Part shown: one piece after another, positions 17,207-25,233 of the stretch
Layout of the letters: each line of letters starts with the position of its first letter
How positions within the stretch are numbered: the stretch's first letter is position 1
From: an uncultured Clostridia bacterium
Lineage (GTDB): Bacteria > Bacillota > Clostridia > TANB77 > CAG-508
Assembly (NCBI GenBank): GCA_947589065.1
Contig: CANPZM010000007.1
Location: 1-53,839, forward strand
DNA length: 53,839 nt
Direction of reading: 5' to 3'
Program-made: the position numbers and the translations under genes
Notes under the pieces: model-generated
Told to the model about the DNA's origin: nothing
Database searches by the model: none
The model's input: the letters and a program-made list of their open reading frames with translations, nothing else

Positions 17207-18252
17207 CAATTATATTATTAATATTTATCCTTTTTGTATTATTAACGTGTAGATATGCGAATTACAATGAAAAATATTTATCAAAAGATCAAACTGATGC
17301 AGTAAAAGGAATATTCATATTTATAGTTTTTTTATCACATTTTCTATCATATCAACCAATATTAAGTAATGGAATAATAGATAAATATGGAGTATTATTT
17401 CCAAAAAAACTAGGACAACTTATGGTAACATTATTTTTATTCTATTCTGGATATGGACTAATGGAATCTGCAATAAAAAAAGGAAAAAACTATATTAATA
17501 AATTACCTACAAAAAGAATACTAAAAACATTAATTAATTTTGATATAGTTGTTATAATTTATATGATTGCAACAGGATTTTTTAATAATTTAACAATCAA
17601 TTTTGCAACAATTAAGAAATTTTTATTCTGTCTATTAGGCTGGTACACAGTAGGTAATAGCAATTGGTATATATTTTGCATAATTATTTTATATATAATA
17701 GCATATCTTTCATTAAAATCATTCAGCAATAAAAAACATGCTTTAATTTCAATATTCATTGGAACAATTTTATATACATTAATTATGAAATCCTATCAAC
17801 CATCTTGGTGGTATAATACTTCATTTTGCTTTGTATTAGGTTGTGCTTTTTCAGTATATAAAGAAAAAATTGAAAGTTTTCTAAATAATAGAGAATTAAT
17901 CTCAATAATATATCTTTTGGCAGTTTTTCTTATAACTTATAAATTAAGAAAAATACAATTATATTATTACATTTGCACAATAGCTTTTACATTAATAGTT
18001 GTAGTAATTACTAGAAAAATAATAATAAAAAATATTGTGCTTTCTTGGATGGGAAAAAATTTATTTCCACTATACATATTCCAAAGATTGCCAATGATAA
18101 TCTTGATTAAACAATCTTTCATGAAACAAAATGCTTATATTTATTTTGCATCATGTTTAATTATAACAATATTAATTACATTTTTATGGATTTCTATTAT
18201 GAAAATAGTAGAACTATTAAAAGAAAGATTATCAAAAAAAATTCCAAATTAG
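17203..18252 (+). CDS. Membrane acyltransferase, family 3
   Basis: 349-aa integral membrane protein with about ten hydrophobic helices. DAVKGIFIFIVFLSHFLSY (about 32-50) is the typical first helix of acyltransferase family 3, including the His thought to be catalytic. FLFYSGYGLM (about 77-86) is the second conserved element. These enzymes O-acetylate or otherwise acylate surface polysaccharides. Its location inside the teichoic acid operon suggests it decorates that polymer. It starts with ATGA overlapping the stop of the preceding gene and the next gene follows 19 nt later. Confidence 0.85.
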   Translation: MTIILLIFILFVLLTCRYANYNEKYLSKDQTDAVKGIFIFIVFLSHFLSYQPILSNGIIDKYGVLFPKKLGQLMVTLFLFYSGYGLMESAIKKGKNYINKLPTKRILKTLINFDIVVIIYMIATGFFNNLTINFATIKKFLFCLLGWYTVGNSNWYIFCIIILYIIAYLSLKSFSNKKHALISIFIGTILYTLIMKSYQPSWWYNTSFCFVLGCAFSVYKEKIESFLNNRELISIIYLLAVFLITYKLRKIQLYYYICTIAFTLIVVVITRKIIIKNIVLSWMGKNLFPLYIFQRLPMIILIKQSFMKQNAYIYFASCLIITILITFLWISIMKIVELLKERLSKKIPN

Positions 18253-18271
18253 TAGTAATAAGGAGACAATA

Positions 18272-19078
18272 ATGAAAGAATTAATAGCAATAATTAAAGA
18301 ACATATTGAATATAAAAAACAAATATTTAAGCTTGCTAAAGCAGATTTAGTAAAAACATATAGAGGAGCAGCTTTAGGATGGAGCTGGGCAATTATAAAA
18401 CCAACAGTAACTATATTTGTTTATTGGTTTGCTTTTAGTATAGGACTTAGAGCAGGCAAACCTGTTGAGGGATATCCATTTTTCCTATGGCTAATTGCAG
18501 GATTAGTACCATGGTTTTATATGAGTGACATGATAACTGTTGGAACAGAGACAATTCGAAAATATAGCTATTTAGTAACTAAAATGAAATTTCCAATTTC
18601 AACAATACCAACATTTGTAAGTATTTCAAAATTAATAATACATTGCATTCTTATAGCCATAGTAGTTTTATTATTTGGACTTTTTGGGTTTATGCCTAAT
18701 GTTTATATGTTACAAATATTTTTCTATACATTTTTAATGTTTATATTTTTTACACTATGGTCATTATTCTCATCACTAATCGCAGCAATGAGTAAAGATT
18801 ATCTAAACCTAGTTAAATCATTTGTAACAGCAGTATTCTGGCTATCAGGAATTGTTTGGGATGCAAACAAAATAACAATACCATGGTTAAAAAAGATGTT
18901 GATGGTTAATCCAGTAACATTTTTAGTAAATGGATTCAGAAATAGTTTTATATATGAAACATGGTTTTGGCAACAACCAAAGAGATTATTGTATTTTGTT
19001 ATAATGTGCTTAATAATGCTTTTATTAGCTTTATGGGCTTTTAAGAAATTAAGAAAAGATATTGCAGATGTACTATAA
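18272..19078 (+). CDS. tagG: Teichoic acid ABC exporter permease TagG
   Basis: ABC-2 type permease that moves undecaprenyl-linked teichoic acid across the membrane, as a dimer with two TagH subunits. 268 aa. The N-terminal cytosolic part ends with VKTYRGAALGWSWAIIKPT, the typical coupling segment before TM1. Six hydrophobic helices and the ABC-2 signature region KSFVTAVFWLSGIVW follow. It lies 17 nt upstream of the ATPase gene in the expected order. AAGGAG precedes the ATG. Confidence 0.92.
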   Translation: MKELIAIIKEHIEYKKQIFKLAKADLVKTYRGAALGWSWAIIKPTVTIFVYWFAFSIGLRAGKPVEGYPFFLWLIAGLVPWFYMSDMITVGTETIRKYSYLVTKMKFPISTIPTFVSISKLIIHCILIAIVVLLFGLFGFMPNVYMLQIFFYTFLMFIFFTLWSLFSSLIAAMSKDYLNLVKSFVTAVFWLSGIVWDANKITIPWLKKMLMVNPVTFLVNGFRNSFIYETWFWQQPKRLLYFVIMCLIMLLLALWAFKKLRKDIADVL

Positions 19079-19095
19079 AAGAAAGGTATGAAGAG

Positions 19096-19827
19096 ATGAA
19101 TAATAAAAAAACAGTTATTAAATTTAAAAATGTAACTAAACTATATAAATTATTTAAAAATGATAAAAAAAGATTATTATCTATATTTTTTAAAAATATC
19201 AAATATACTAAAAAATTAGCAGTAAATGATGTTTCTTTTGAAATAAAAAAAGGAGAATCGGTAGCCATATTTGGTAAAAATGGTGCAGGTAAATCAACAA
19301 TTTTAAAAATAATAACCGGAGTTACATTTCCAACAACAGGTGAAGTAATCGTAGATGGAAGAGTTAGTGCCCTTTTAGAATTAACTTCAGGATTTGATCC
19401 AGAATTTACAGGAAGAGAAAATATTTATTTAAAAGGTCAAATATTGGGATTACCTGATGAAGAAATAAAAAAATTGGAACCTTCAATAATTGAATTTGCA
19501 GAAATAGGAGAATATATTGACCAACCAGTAAGAACATATTCAAGTGGTATGAAAGCAAGATTAGGATTTTCAATAAACATAAATATAAATCCTGAAATTT
19601 TAATAGTTGATGAAGCATTAAGCGTTGGTGATGAAACCTTCAGACGAAAATGTACTAAAAAAGTAAACGAAGTAATACAAAAAGAAGACGTAACACTGTT
19701 ATTTGTAACTCATGCAACCAATATTGCTCAGGACTTCTGCAAAAGAGGAATGGTAATGAAAGATGGTAAAGTAATCTTTGATGGAACACTAGATGATGCT
19801 GTTAAAGAATATGAGAAAATTATATAA
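19096..19827 (+). CDS. tagH: Teichoic acid ABC exporter ATPase TagH
   Basis: ATP-binding subunit partnering TagG. 243 aa, without the long C-terminal extension of B. subtilis TagH, so similar to Wzt-short or KpsT-type proteins. Walker A is FGKNGAGKST (59-68), the Q-loop-like region is SALLELTSGFDPEFTGREN, the signature is YSSGMKARL, Walker B is ILIVDEALSVGDE and the switch His is in FVTHAT. Context (tarIJ, tagF-like genes, tagG) assigns the substrate. Confidence 0.92.
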   Translation: MNNKKTVIKFKNVTKLYKLFKNDKKRLLSIFFKNIKYTKKLAVNDVSFEIKKGESVAIFGKNGAGKSTILKIITGVTFPTTGEVIVDGRVSALLELTSGFDPEFTGRENIYLKGQILGLPDEEIKKLEPSIIEFAEIGEYIDQPVRTYSSGMKARLGFSINININPEILIVDEALSVGDETFRRKCTKKVNEVIQKEDVTLLFVTHATNIAQDFCKRGMVMKDGKVIFDGTLDDAVKEYEKII

Positions 19828-19851
19828 AGAATGAGAGAGGTAATAAATAAA

Positions 19852-20961
19852 ATGAGTAAGTACTATTTTACATCTGAAAGTGTAACTGAAGGGCATCCAG
19901 ATAAATTATGTGATACTATATCAGACAAAATATTAGATGCATATATAGAAAAAGATGAAAATTCAAGAGTAGCAGTAGAAACATTTGCTTCAAAGAATAA
20001 TATAACAATAGCAGGACAAGTTACATCAAAATCAGATATAAATGTAGAGGAAATCGTCAGAAATTGTATAAAAGAAATAGGATATCATGATTCTAACATT
20101 GATATAGATTATAAAACTTGTAAAATTGATATAAACATAACAAAGCAGAGTCCTGATATTGCATTAGGTGTTGATATTGGAGGAGCAGGAGATCAAGGAA
20201 TAATGTTTGGATATGCCTGCAATGACACAGAAAATTATATGCCATATGCAATACATATGGCACACAAGCTTGCTAAAAGGCTAACAGAAGTTAGGAAAAA
20301 TAATATAGTAAAATTTCTAAGACCAGACGGAAAAACTCAAGTAACAGTTGAATATGAAGATGATAAACCTATAAGAATAGAAACAATATTAGTTTCAACA
20401 CAACACACAAGCGATGTAACAACAGATCAAGTTAGAGAAGCAGTTATAAATGAAGTAATAAAAAAAGTAATTCCAAGTAATATGCTAGATGACCAAACTA
20501 AAATATATGTAAATCCAACAGGAAGATTTGTAATTGGAGGACCATTAGGAGATACAGGACTAACAGGCAGAAAGATTATAGTAGATACATATGGTGGTTA
20601 TGCACGTCATGGTGGAGGTGCGTTCTCAGGTAAAGATGCTAGTAAAGTTGATAGATCAGCAGCATATATGCTTAGACATATTGCTAAAAATATTGTTGCA
20701 AATGGCTTAGCAGATAAGTGTGAATTACAAGTTTCTTATGCAATAGGAATGAAAGAGCCACTTTCTATTTATATAGATACATTTGGAACAGGAAAAATAT
20801 TAGATAATGAGATTGTAGAATTAATAAAAAATAGATTTGACTTAACACCAGATGGAATTATAAACTATTTACAATTGAGAAAACCAATTTTTTCAAAGAC
20901 TACTAATTATGGGCATTTTGGAAAAGACGATTTACCATGGGAAAAAATAATAAAGCTATAA
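19852..20961 (+). CDS. metK: S-adenosylmethionine synthetase
   Basis: Makes SAM from methionine and ATP, cytosolic. The chosen start is ATG 19852 ([19 protein letters not shown]), the canonical N-terminus of the family; GAGAGG lies about 11 nt upstream. An in-frame ATG at 19831 has no ribosome binding site. [12 protein letters not shown], the [19 protein letters not shown] loop, and [18 protein letters not shown] are diagnostic. At 369 aa it is slightly short of the roughly 395 aa of many homologs but has all active-site motifs. It is the last gene before a terminator and lies 24 nt after tagH, so it appears to be read with the teichoic acid operon. I see no SAM riboswitch upstream. Confidence 0.96.
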   Translation: MSKYYFTSESVTEGHPDKLCDTISDKILDAYIEKDENSRVAVETFASKNNITIAGQVTSKSDINVEEIVRNCIKEIGYHDSNIDIDYKTCKIDINITKQSPDIALGVDIGGAGDQGIMFGYACNDTENYMPYAIHMAHKLAKRLTEVRKNNIVKFLRPDGKTQVTVEYEDDKPIRIETILVSTQHTSDVTTDQVREAVINEVIKKVIPSNMLDDQTKIYVNPTGRFVIGGPLGDTGLTGRKIIVDTYGGYARHGGGAFSGKDASKVDRSAAYMLRHIAKNIVANGLADKCELQVSYAIGMKEPLSIYIDTFGTGKILDNEIVELIKNRFDLTPDGIINYLQLRKPIFSKTTNYGHFGKDDLPWEKIIKL

Positions 20962-21019
20962 AAGAAACTAAAAAAGTAATGATAATACATGGACATGTCA
21001 TAGCTAATATTTAAAATAA

Positions 21020-21057
21020 AAATGAACACTTCAACCAAAAAAACGGAGTGTTTATTT
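21020..21057 (+). terminator. Intrinsic terminator after metK
   Basis: Arms AAATGAACACT (21020-21030) and AGTGTTTATTT (21047-21057), one G-T pair, about 60 nt after the metK stop; the T-rich tail is short. It closes the long operon that begins near 8697. Confidence 0.7.
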
Positions 21058-21075
21058 AATTGTAATTAAAGACAT

Positions 21076-21104
21076 TTGACACTATTTTTTAAATTTAGTA
21101 TAAT
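21076..21104 (+). promoter_or_regulatory. Consensus sigma-A promoter
   Basis: TTGACA at 21076-21081, 17-nt spacer, TATAAT at 21099-21104. It drives the MATE-fusion gene and probably the MBL gene after it. Confidence 0.85.
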
Positions 21105-21169
21105 AGAAAAAGCACATAAAAATTTATAACAAAATAAAACAAGCACAAATATAATTTAAAGGAGAAAAA

Positions 21170-23182
21170 ATGGAAGCAGAAGAAAACATATTAGGAAAAG
21201 AAAAAATTAGAAAATTAATTATAAAATTTTCAATTCCTAGCATAATATCATTATTAGTAAATTCATTGTATAACATTGTCGATCAAATTTTTATTGGATG
21301 GGGCGTAGGCTATTTAGGAAATGGCTCAACAAATGTTGTTTTCCCTTTAGTAATAACATGTTTAGCATTTGCACTTATGTTTGGTGATGGTACATCTGCT
21401 TTTCTAAGCCTAAAATTAGGTGAAAAGAAGGAAAAAGAAGCAGAAAAAGGAGTAGCTAGCGGTATTATATCTGCAATAATAATATCAATAATTGTACTTA
21501 TAATAAGCTTAGCACTGTTACCACAATTATTAAATATATTTGGATGTACAGATGCATTAAGGGGATATGCATTAGATTATGGATATATTATAGCAATTGG
21601 TTTACCATTTATGATAATAGGAACAACACTAAATTCAATAATAAGAGCTGATGGAACACCAAAATTTGCAATGACATCAATGGTTTTAGGTGCAATCTTA
21701 AATATTATCTTAGACCCAGTATTTATATTCATATTTCATATGGGAGTTAAAGGTGCAGCAATAGCAACAATATTAAGTCAATTTTTAACATTCATTATGA
21801 ATATTTTATATATAAAAAGGTTTAAATCAATAAAATTAAATAAAGAAAACTTTAAATTTGATTTAAAAATGGCATACAGAATTGCAACTCTTGGAATAAG
21901 CAGTTTCATAACACAAATTAGTTTTGTATTTGTAATGTCTGTCGAAAATAACCTACTTGGAAAATATGGAGCTAATTCAAAATTTGGTGCTGAAATACCA
22001 ATAACAGTTTTAGGTATAGTAATGAAGATTAATCAAATATTGAACAGTATGATAATCGGACTAGCTGCAGGCTCTCAACCAATATTAGGTTATAACTATG
22101 GAGCAGGCCAATATGATAGAGTAAAGAAAACACTAAAAATAGTTTTAAGCACAAGCTTAGTAATAAGCTCAATTGCATTCATATTATTTCAAACAATACC
22201 AGATAAATTAATATTAATTTTTGGTAGTGGTGATGAAAAATATATGGAATTTGCTTGTTTAGCATTTAGAACATATTTAATGTTATGTATCTTCAATGGA
22301 ATACAAATACCATCAGGAATATTTTTCCAAGCAATAGGAAAGAGCGTAAAAAGTGCAATATTATCTATTTCAAGACAGGTAGTTCTATTAATTCCAGCAA
22401 TGTTAGTATTAGGACAGATATTTGGACTATATGGAGTATTATATTCTGGACCTGTAGCAGATGGATTAGCATTTTTAATTGCAATTACATTACTATTTTT
22501 TGAAATTAAAAATCTAGGAAAGAAGAAAATTACAAGTCAAGCTTTAATAGATGACACAAGCACAGATAATATTTTAACAAGACAAACTGTTATAACAATA
22601 TCAAGAGAATATGGTTCTGGAGGAAGATACATTGCTAGATTAATTGCAGATAAATTAGGAATAAAATTTTATGATAAAGATTTTATTAAATTACTGGCAG
22701 AAGAAACAGGATTTTCAGAAGAATATATTGAAGAACATGAACAAAAAAGAGCTGCAATGGAAAATCTCGAAAATGGAACATTTAATGGATTATCTAGCTC
22801 AGATGAATTATTTGTAAAAGAATCAGAATTAATGCAAAAAATTGCTCAAAAAGAATCTTGTGTTATAGTAGGTAGATGTGCTGATTTCATACTAAAAGAT
22901 AATAAAAATGTATTAAAAGTTTTTGTTTATAGTAATGAAGAAGACAAAATAGAAAGAGCGATTAAATTTTATGGATTAAATAAAGAAAAAGCTAAAAAAG
23001 AAATAAAAAGAATTGACAAACAGCGTTCTAATCATTATAAATATTATACAGGCAGAGATTGGAAAGAATATGAAAATTATGATTTATGCATTAACAGCGA
23101 TTTAATGGGAGTAGAAAAATCAGCAGAACTTATTTGTAATGTTGTTACTGCAAAAAATTTAGAATTAGTTACTAATAAATAG
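21170..23182 (+). CDS. MATE efflux transporter fused to a cytidylate-kinase-like domain
   Basis: 670-aa fusion. Residues about 1-450 are a 12-helix MATE antiporter: the start GKEKIRKLIIKFSIPSIIS, NSLYNIVDQIFIGWGVG in helix 1, and the mid-repeat GLAAGSQPILGYNYGAGQY are typical of the DinF-like branch. After a polar linker (about 450-470), residues about 472-668 form a second domain, starting ITISREYGSGGRYIARLIA with a P-loop-like GSGGR, then FYDKDF, VIVGRCADFIL and KRIDKQRSNHYKYYTGRDW. This matches the cytidylate kinase-like family (Cmk-like, AAK type). GSGGR lacks the Lys of a canonical Walker A, as is usual in that family. The substrate of the pump and the role of the kinase-like part are unknown. 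GGAG precedes the ATG. Confidence 0.88.
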   Translation: MEAEENILGKEKIRKLIIKFSIPSIISLLVNSLYNIVDQIFIGWGVGYLGNGSTNVVFPLVITCLAFALMFGDGTSAFLSLKLGEKKEKEAEKGVASGIISAIIISIIVLIISLALLPQLLNIFGCTDALRGYALDYGYIIAIGLPFMIIGTTLNSIIRADGTPKFAMTSMVLGAILNIILDPVFIFIFHMGVKGAAIATILSQFLTFIMNILYIKRFKSIKLNKENFKFDLKMAYRIATLGISSFITQISFVFVMSVENNLLGKYGANSKFGAEIPITVLGIVMKINQILNSMIIGLAAGSQPILGYNYGAGQYDRVKKTLKIVLSTSLVISSIAFILFQTIPDKLILIFGSGDEKYMEFACLAFRTYLMLCIFNGIQIPSGIFFQAIGKSVKSAILSISRQVVLLIPAMLVLGQIFGLYGVLYSGPVADGLAFLIAITLLFFEIKNLGKKKITSQALIDDTSTDNILTRQTVITISREYGSGGRYIARLIADKLGIKFYDKDFIKLLAEETGFSEEYIEEHEQKRAAMENLENGTFNGLSSSDELFVKESELMQKIAQKESCVIVGRCADFILKDNKNVLKVFVYSNEEDKIERAIKFYGLNKEKAKKEIKRIDKQRSNHYKYYTGRDWKEYENYDLCINSDLMGVEKSAELICNVVTAKNLELVTNK

Positions 23183-23193
23183 GAGAAAAAATT

Positions 23194-24069
23194 ATGGAAT
23201 TAATTCAAGTTGGTGCCAAAACATATTATATAAAAAATCCTACTAATATTGGAATATATAAAATTAATGATAATGATGTATATATAATAGATTCTGGAAA
23301 TGATAAAGACGCAGGTAAAAAAATATTAAAAATTGTTGAAGAACAAGGTTGGAACGTAAAAGGAATTATAAACACACATTCCAATGCAGATCATATTGGA
23401 GGAAATAAAATAATACAAGATAAAACAGGATGTATTATTTTAAATAATAAAAATGAAAGAGCTTTTACAGAATCAACAATTTTAGAACCATCATTTTTAT
23501 ATGGTGGATACCCTTTCAAAGATTTAAACAACAAATTCTTACAAGCTAAAAACTCTAAAACGATAGAAATAGAAGATAACTTGCCAGAAGGACTTGAATA
23601 TTTTGAACTTAAAGGACATTTTTTTGATATGATTGGTATACGAACATCAGATGACATATATTTTTTAGCAGATTCACTATTCAGCGAAGAAACAATTAAT
23701 AAATACCATATATTCTTTATTTATGATGTTGAAGAATATCTAAATACTTTGAAAAAGCTAAAGGCATTTGATGGAAAATTATTTATACCATCTCACTGTG
23801 AGGCAACAGATAATATAAATAAAATTATTGAATTAAATGAAAACAAAATAGCAGAAATCAGTAATAAGATAATTAGCATTTGTGAAAATGAACACACATT
23901 TGAAGAAATATTAAAAGAAATTTTTGACTATTACAATTTATTAATGAATGCAAATCAGTATGTATTAGTAGGTAGTACAATAAAATCATATATATCATAT
24001 TTATACAACAATGGAAAATTAACATATGAATTCAAAAACAATAAAATGATATGGAAAAAAGGAAACTAA
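23194..24069 (+). CDS. Metallo-beta-lactamase-fold hydrolase
   Basis: 291 aa. The metal motif is THSNADHIGG at about 65-74: a HxNxDH form in which the second His of the usual HxHxDH is Asn. Further ligands are GHFFDM (about 146-151), the ADS Asp (about 164-166) and PSHCEA (about 205-210). The fold and a DSG motif at 32-34 place it among glyoxalase-II-like MBL proteins. The C-terminal third is helical. The substrate is unknown. It follows the MATE fusion by 11 nt and is probably co-transcribed; the stop codon lies inside the terminator hairpin. Confidence 0.85.
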   Translation: MELIQVGAKTYYIKNPTNIGIYKINDNDVYIIDSGNDKDAGKKILKIVEEQGWNVKGIINTHSNADHIGGNKIIQDKTGCIILNNKNERAFTESTILEPSFLYGGYPFKDLNNKFLQAKNSKTIEIEDNLPEGLEYFELKGHFFDMIGIRTSDDIYFLADSLFSEETINKYHIFFIYDVEEYLNTLKKLKAFDGKLFIPSHCEATDNINKIIELNENKIAEISNKIISICENEHTFEEILKEIFDYYNLLMNANQYVLVGSTIKSYISYLYNNGKLTYEFKNNKMIWKKGN

Positions 24070-24087
24070 ATCAAAAGTTTCCTTTTT
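24056..24087 (+). terminator. Intrinsic terminator overlapping the MBL gene stop
   Basis: Arms AAAAAGGAAACT and AGTTTCCTTTTT around an 8-nt loop, followed by more T. The TAA stop (24067-24069) sits at the top of the stem. A solo repeat hairpin follows directly. Confidence 0.85.
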
Positions 24088-24090
24088 CTT

Positions 24091-24128
24091 TATATAATAG
24101 AAAAGTTCTCTGAACTTCCTATAATATA
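24091..24128 (-). repeat. Solo end-hairpin of the dispersed repeat, copy G
   Basis: Only the AT-rich hairpin (TATATAATAG...AAGTTCTCTGAACTT...CTATAATATA) is present, without the GAACAAAAGCGG core. It begins directly after a terminator T-tract, in the same orientation as copies B, D and F. Confidence 0.8.
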
Positions 24129-24146
24129 AAATAGTCTAATTACCTA

Positions 24147-24392
24147 TTAGCATTGACAAAATTTTTGTTTAACTTTATCAATTTGTGCTTGATCAGCATT
24201 ACAAGTTTTATACCAACCTTTTTCAGCCATCATATTATAAATTTTATTTTGTATATCTAAAGAAACATTTAATGCATCTTTAAAGGCACTATGAACTTCT
24301 GCAGTTGTTGATTCAATAGAACCATGAAGATATAAATCACAAACACCTTTAATAATTAACAATTCTTTTTCCATTAAGTTTTGATCTTCCAT
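24147..24392 (-). CDS. CotF-family spore coat protein (second half-like)
   Basis: 81 aa. IQNKIYNMMAEKGWYKTCNADQAQIDKVKQKF matches the C-terminal half of CotF-type coat proteins (family pattern: ...I...M..KGWY...NAD...I...K..F). The chain ends CQC. The ATG at 24392 is preceded by GAAAGGA. A small related gene lies 47 nt upstream on the same strand, so the two halves of a normal CotF protein may be encoded separately here. Presence implies a sporulating host. Likely expressed in the mother cell, but I cannot assign a sporulation sigma-factor promoter. Confidence 0.82.
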   Translation of the reverse strand: MEDQNLMEKELLIIKGVCDLYLHGSIESTTAEVHSAFKDALNVSLDIQNKIYNMMAEKGWYKTCNADQAQIDKVKQKFCQC

Positions 24393-24439
24393 ACAAATAT
24401 CATTCCTTTCAAAATATAAAATGAAATCATCAAGAAATA

Positions 24440-24613
24440 CTATAATAAATTAAGAAATTTATCATATAATTCCTGATGAGTTTTTTCTAGTTCTAACATA
24501 TATCCAGATAGAACAGGATCTTGTAATTGTGAAGAAGTTTTTGCAGAACATGATTTCATAAATTTTTCATGTCCTAAAGCATCTTCAACATATAACAATT
24601 CTTTATTTGTCAT
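24440..24613 (-). CDS. Small CotF-like coat protein (first half-like)
   Basis: 57-aa ORF. It starts MTNKELLYVEDALGHEKFMK and continues through SCSAKTSSQLQDPVLSGYM to a helical end. This resembles the N-terminal half of CotF/coat F domains, where a D/NKELL..DAL..QK.....Y......C..P.L...M pattern is usual. TAGGTGG lies about 10 nt before the ATG (24613). It precedes the 81-aa CotF gene in one apparent operon. Assignment rests on pattern similarity and neighbourhood. Confidence 0.68.
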   Translation of the reverse strand: MTNKELLYVEDALGHEKFMKSCSAKTSSQLQDPVLSGYMLELEKTHQELYDKFLNLL

Positions 24614-24695
24614 AATATATCACCACCTAAAATTATTATGGTCAAAAGAAAAAAATATATACAAAAATAAATAGATTTTTATTGGAGTAATAATA

Positions 24696-24715
24696 TTGTT
24701 AACCTTGACAAACAA
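24696..24715 (+). promoter_or_regulatory. Operator-like palindrome 1, overlapping the -35 box
   Basis: TTGTTAACC-TTGACA-AACAA reads as an imperfect dyad and contains the -35 TTGACA. It matches the second palindrome 36 nt downstream (shared TGTTAACCnTGAnnAACA). Confidence 0.65.
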
Positions 24716-24733
24716 TATATATAGTAATATAAT
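24705..24733 (+). promoter_or_regulatory. Sigma-A promoter of the regulator-SUF operon
   Basis: TTGACA at 24705-24710, 17-nt spacer, TATAAT at 24728-24733. AAGGAG and the regulator ATG follow within 35 nt. Confidence 0.85.
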
Positions 24734-24751
24734 GTTAACCGTGATTAACAT
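24732..24751 (+). promoter_or_regulatory. Operator-like palindrome 2, over the transcription start
   Basis: ATGTTAACCGTGATTAACAT is a nearly perfect inverted repeat with TGTTAA/TTAACA half-sites. It overlaps the end of the -10 box and the expected start site. Together with palindrome 1 it brackets the promoter, as expected for autorepression by the DtxR-fold regulator encoded next. Confidence 0.72.
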
Positions 24752-24765
24752 TTAAGGAGAAGAAC

Positions 24766-25212
24766 ATGATTTCAAAAGCGTTAGAAGAATATTTAAAAAC
24801 AATGTACATACTAAAAAAACAAAATGGTAATGTTCGTGTCACAGATGTAGCAAACAAGATGAATTGTACGAAACCAAGTGTTAATAAAGCCTTATATAAT
24901 TTAAAAGATAATAAATTAGTAAATTATGAATCATATGGAACAATTGAACTTACACAAGAAGGTGAACAATTAGCTAAAAAGGTTATTGAAGCATATGATA
25001 TTGTTTTTTTGTTTTTAAAAGATGTACTAAATCTAGATAAAGAAACAGCACAAAGTGAAGCTGAGAAAATAAAAACAAGTTTATCTGACAATACTATAAA
25101 TAGTCTTGCTAAATATGTACATAAAGTATTAGATATAAATAATCTTGATTGTAATTATGATATTAATCAAGAAAGATGCAGAAGCTGCATAAAAAGAAAA
25201 ATTAATCAATAG
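24766..25212 (+). CDS. DtxR/MntR-fold transcriptional regulator with C-terminal cysteine cluster
   Basis: 148 aa. The N-terminal winged helix (about 5-70, EEYLKTMYIL...VRVTDVANKMNCTKPSVNKALYNL) and the following dimerisation helices align with DtxR without large gaps. By eye, the DtxR ligands H79, E83, H98, C102, E105 and H106 correspond to Y77, F81, Q96, E100, K103 and T104, so most metal ligands are gone. Instead the C-terminus has C129, C138 and C141 (plus C34 in the helix-turn-helix). It is the first gene of the suf operon, 21 nt before sufC, behind a promoter bracketed by two palindromes. Inference: an autoregulated repressor of SUF that may sense an Fe-S cluster or iron through the cysteines, analogous to IscR or SufR. 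Confidence 0.85.
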   Translation: MISKALEEYLKTMYILKKQNGNVRVTDVANKMNCTKPSVNKALYNLKDNKLVNYESYGTIELTQEGEQLAKKVIEAYDIVFLFLKDVLNLDKETAQSEAEKIKTSLSDNTINSLAKYVHKVLDINNLDCNYDINQERCRSCIKRKINQ

Positions 25213-25233
25213 CTTAGAAAGGAAAGATTTAAC

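Noticed and set aside
19828..19851. SAM (S-box) riboswitch for metK
   Set aside because: Only 24 nt separate tagH from metK, leaving no room for an aptamer, and no S-box motif is seen upstream of the operon.
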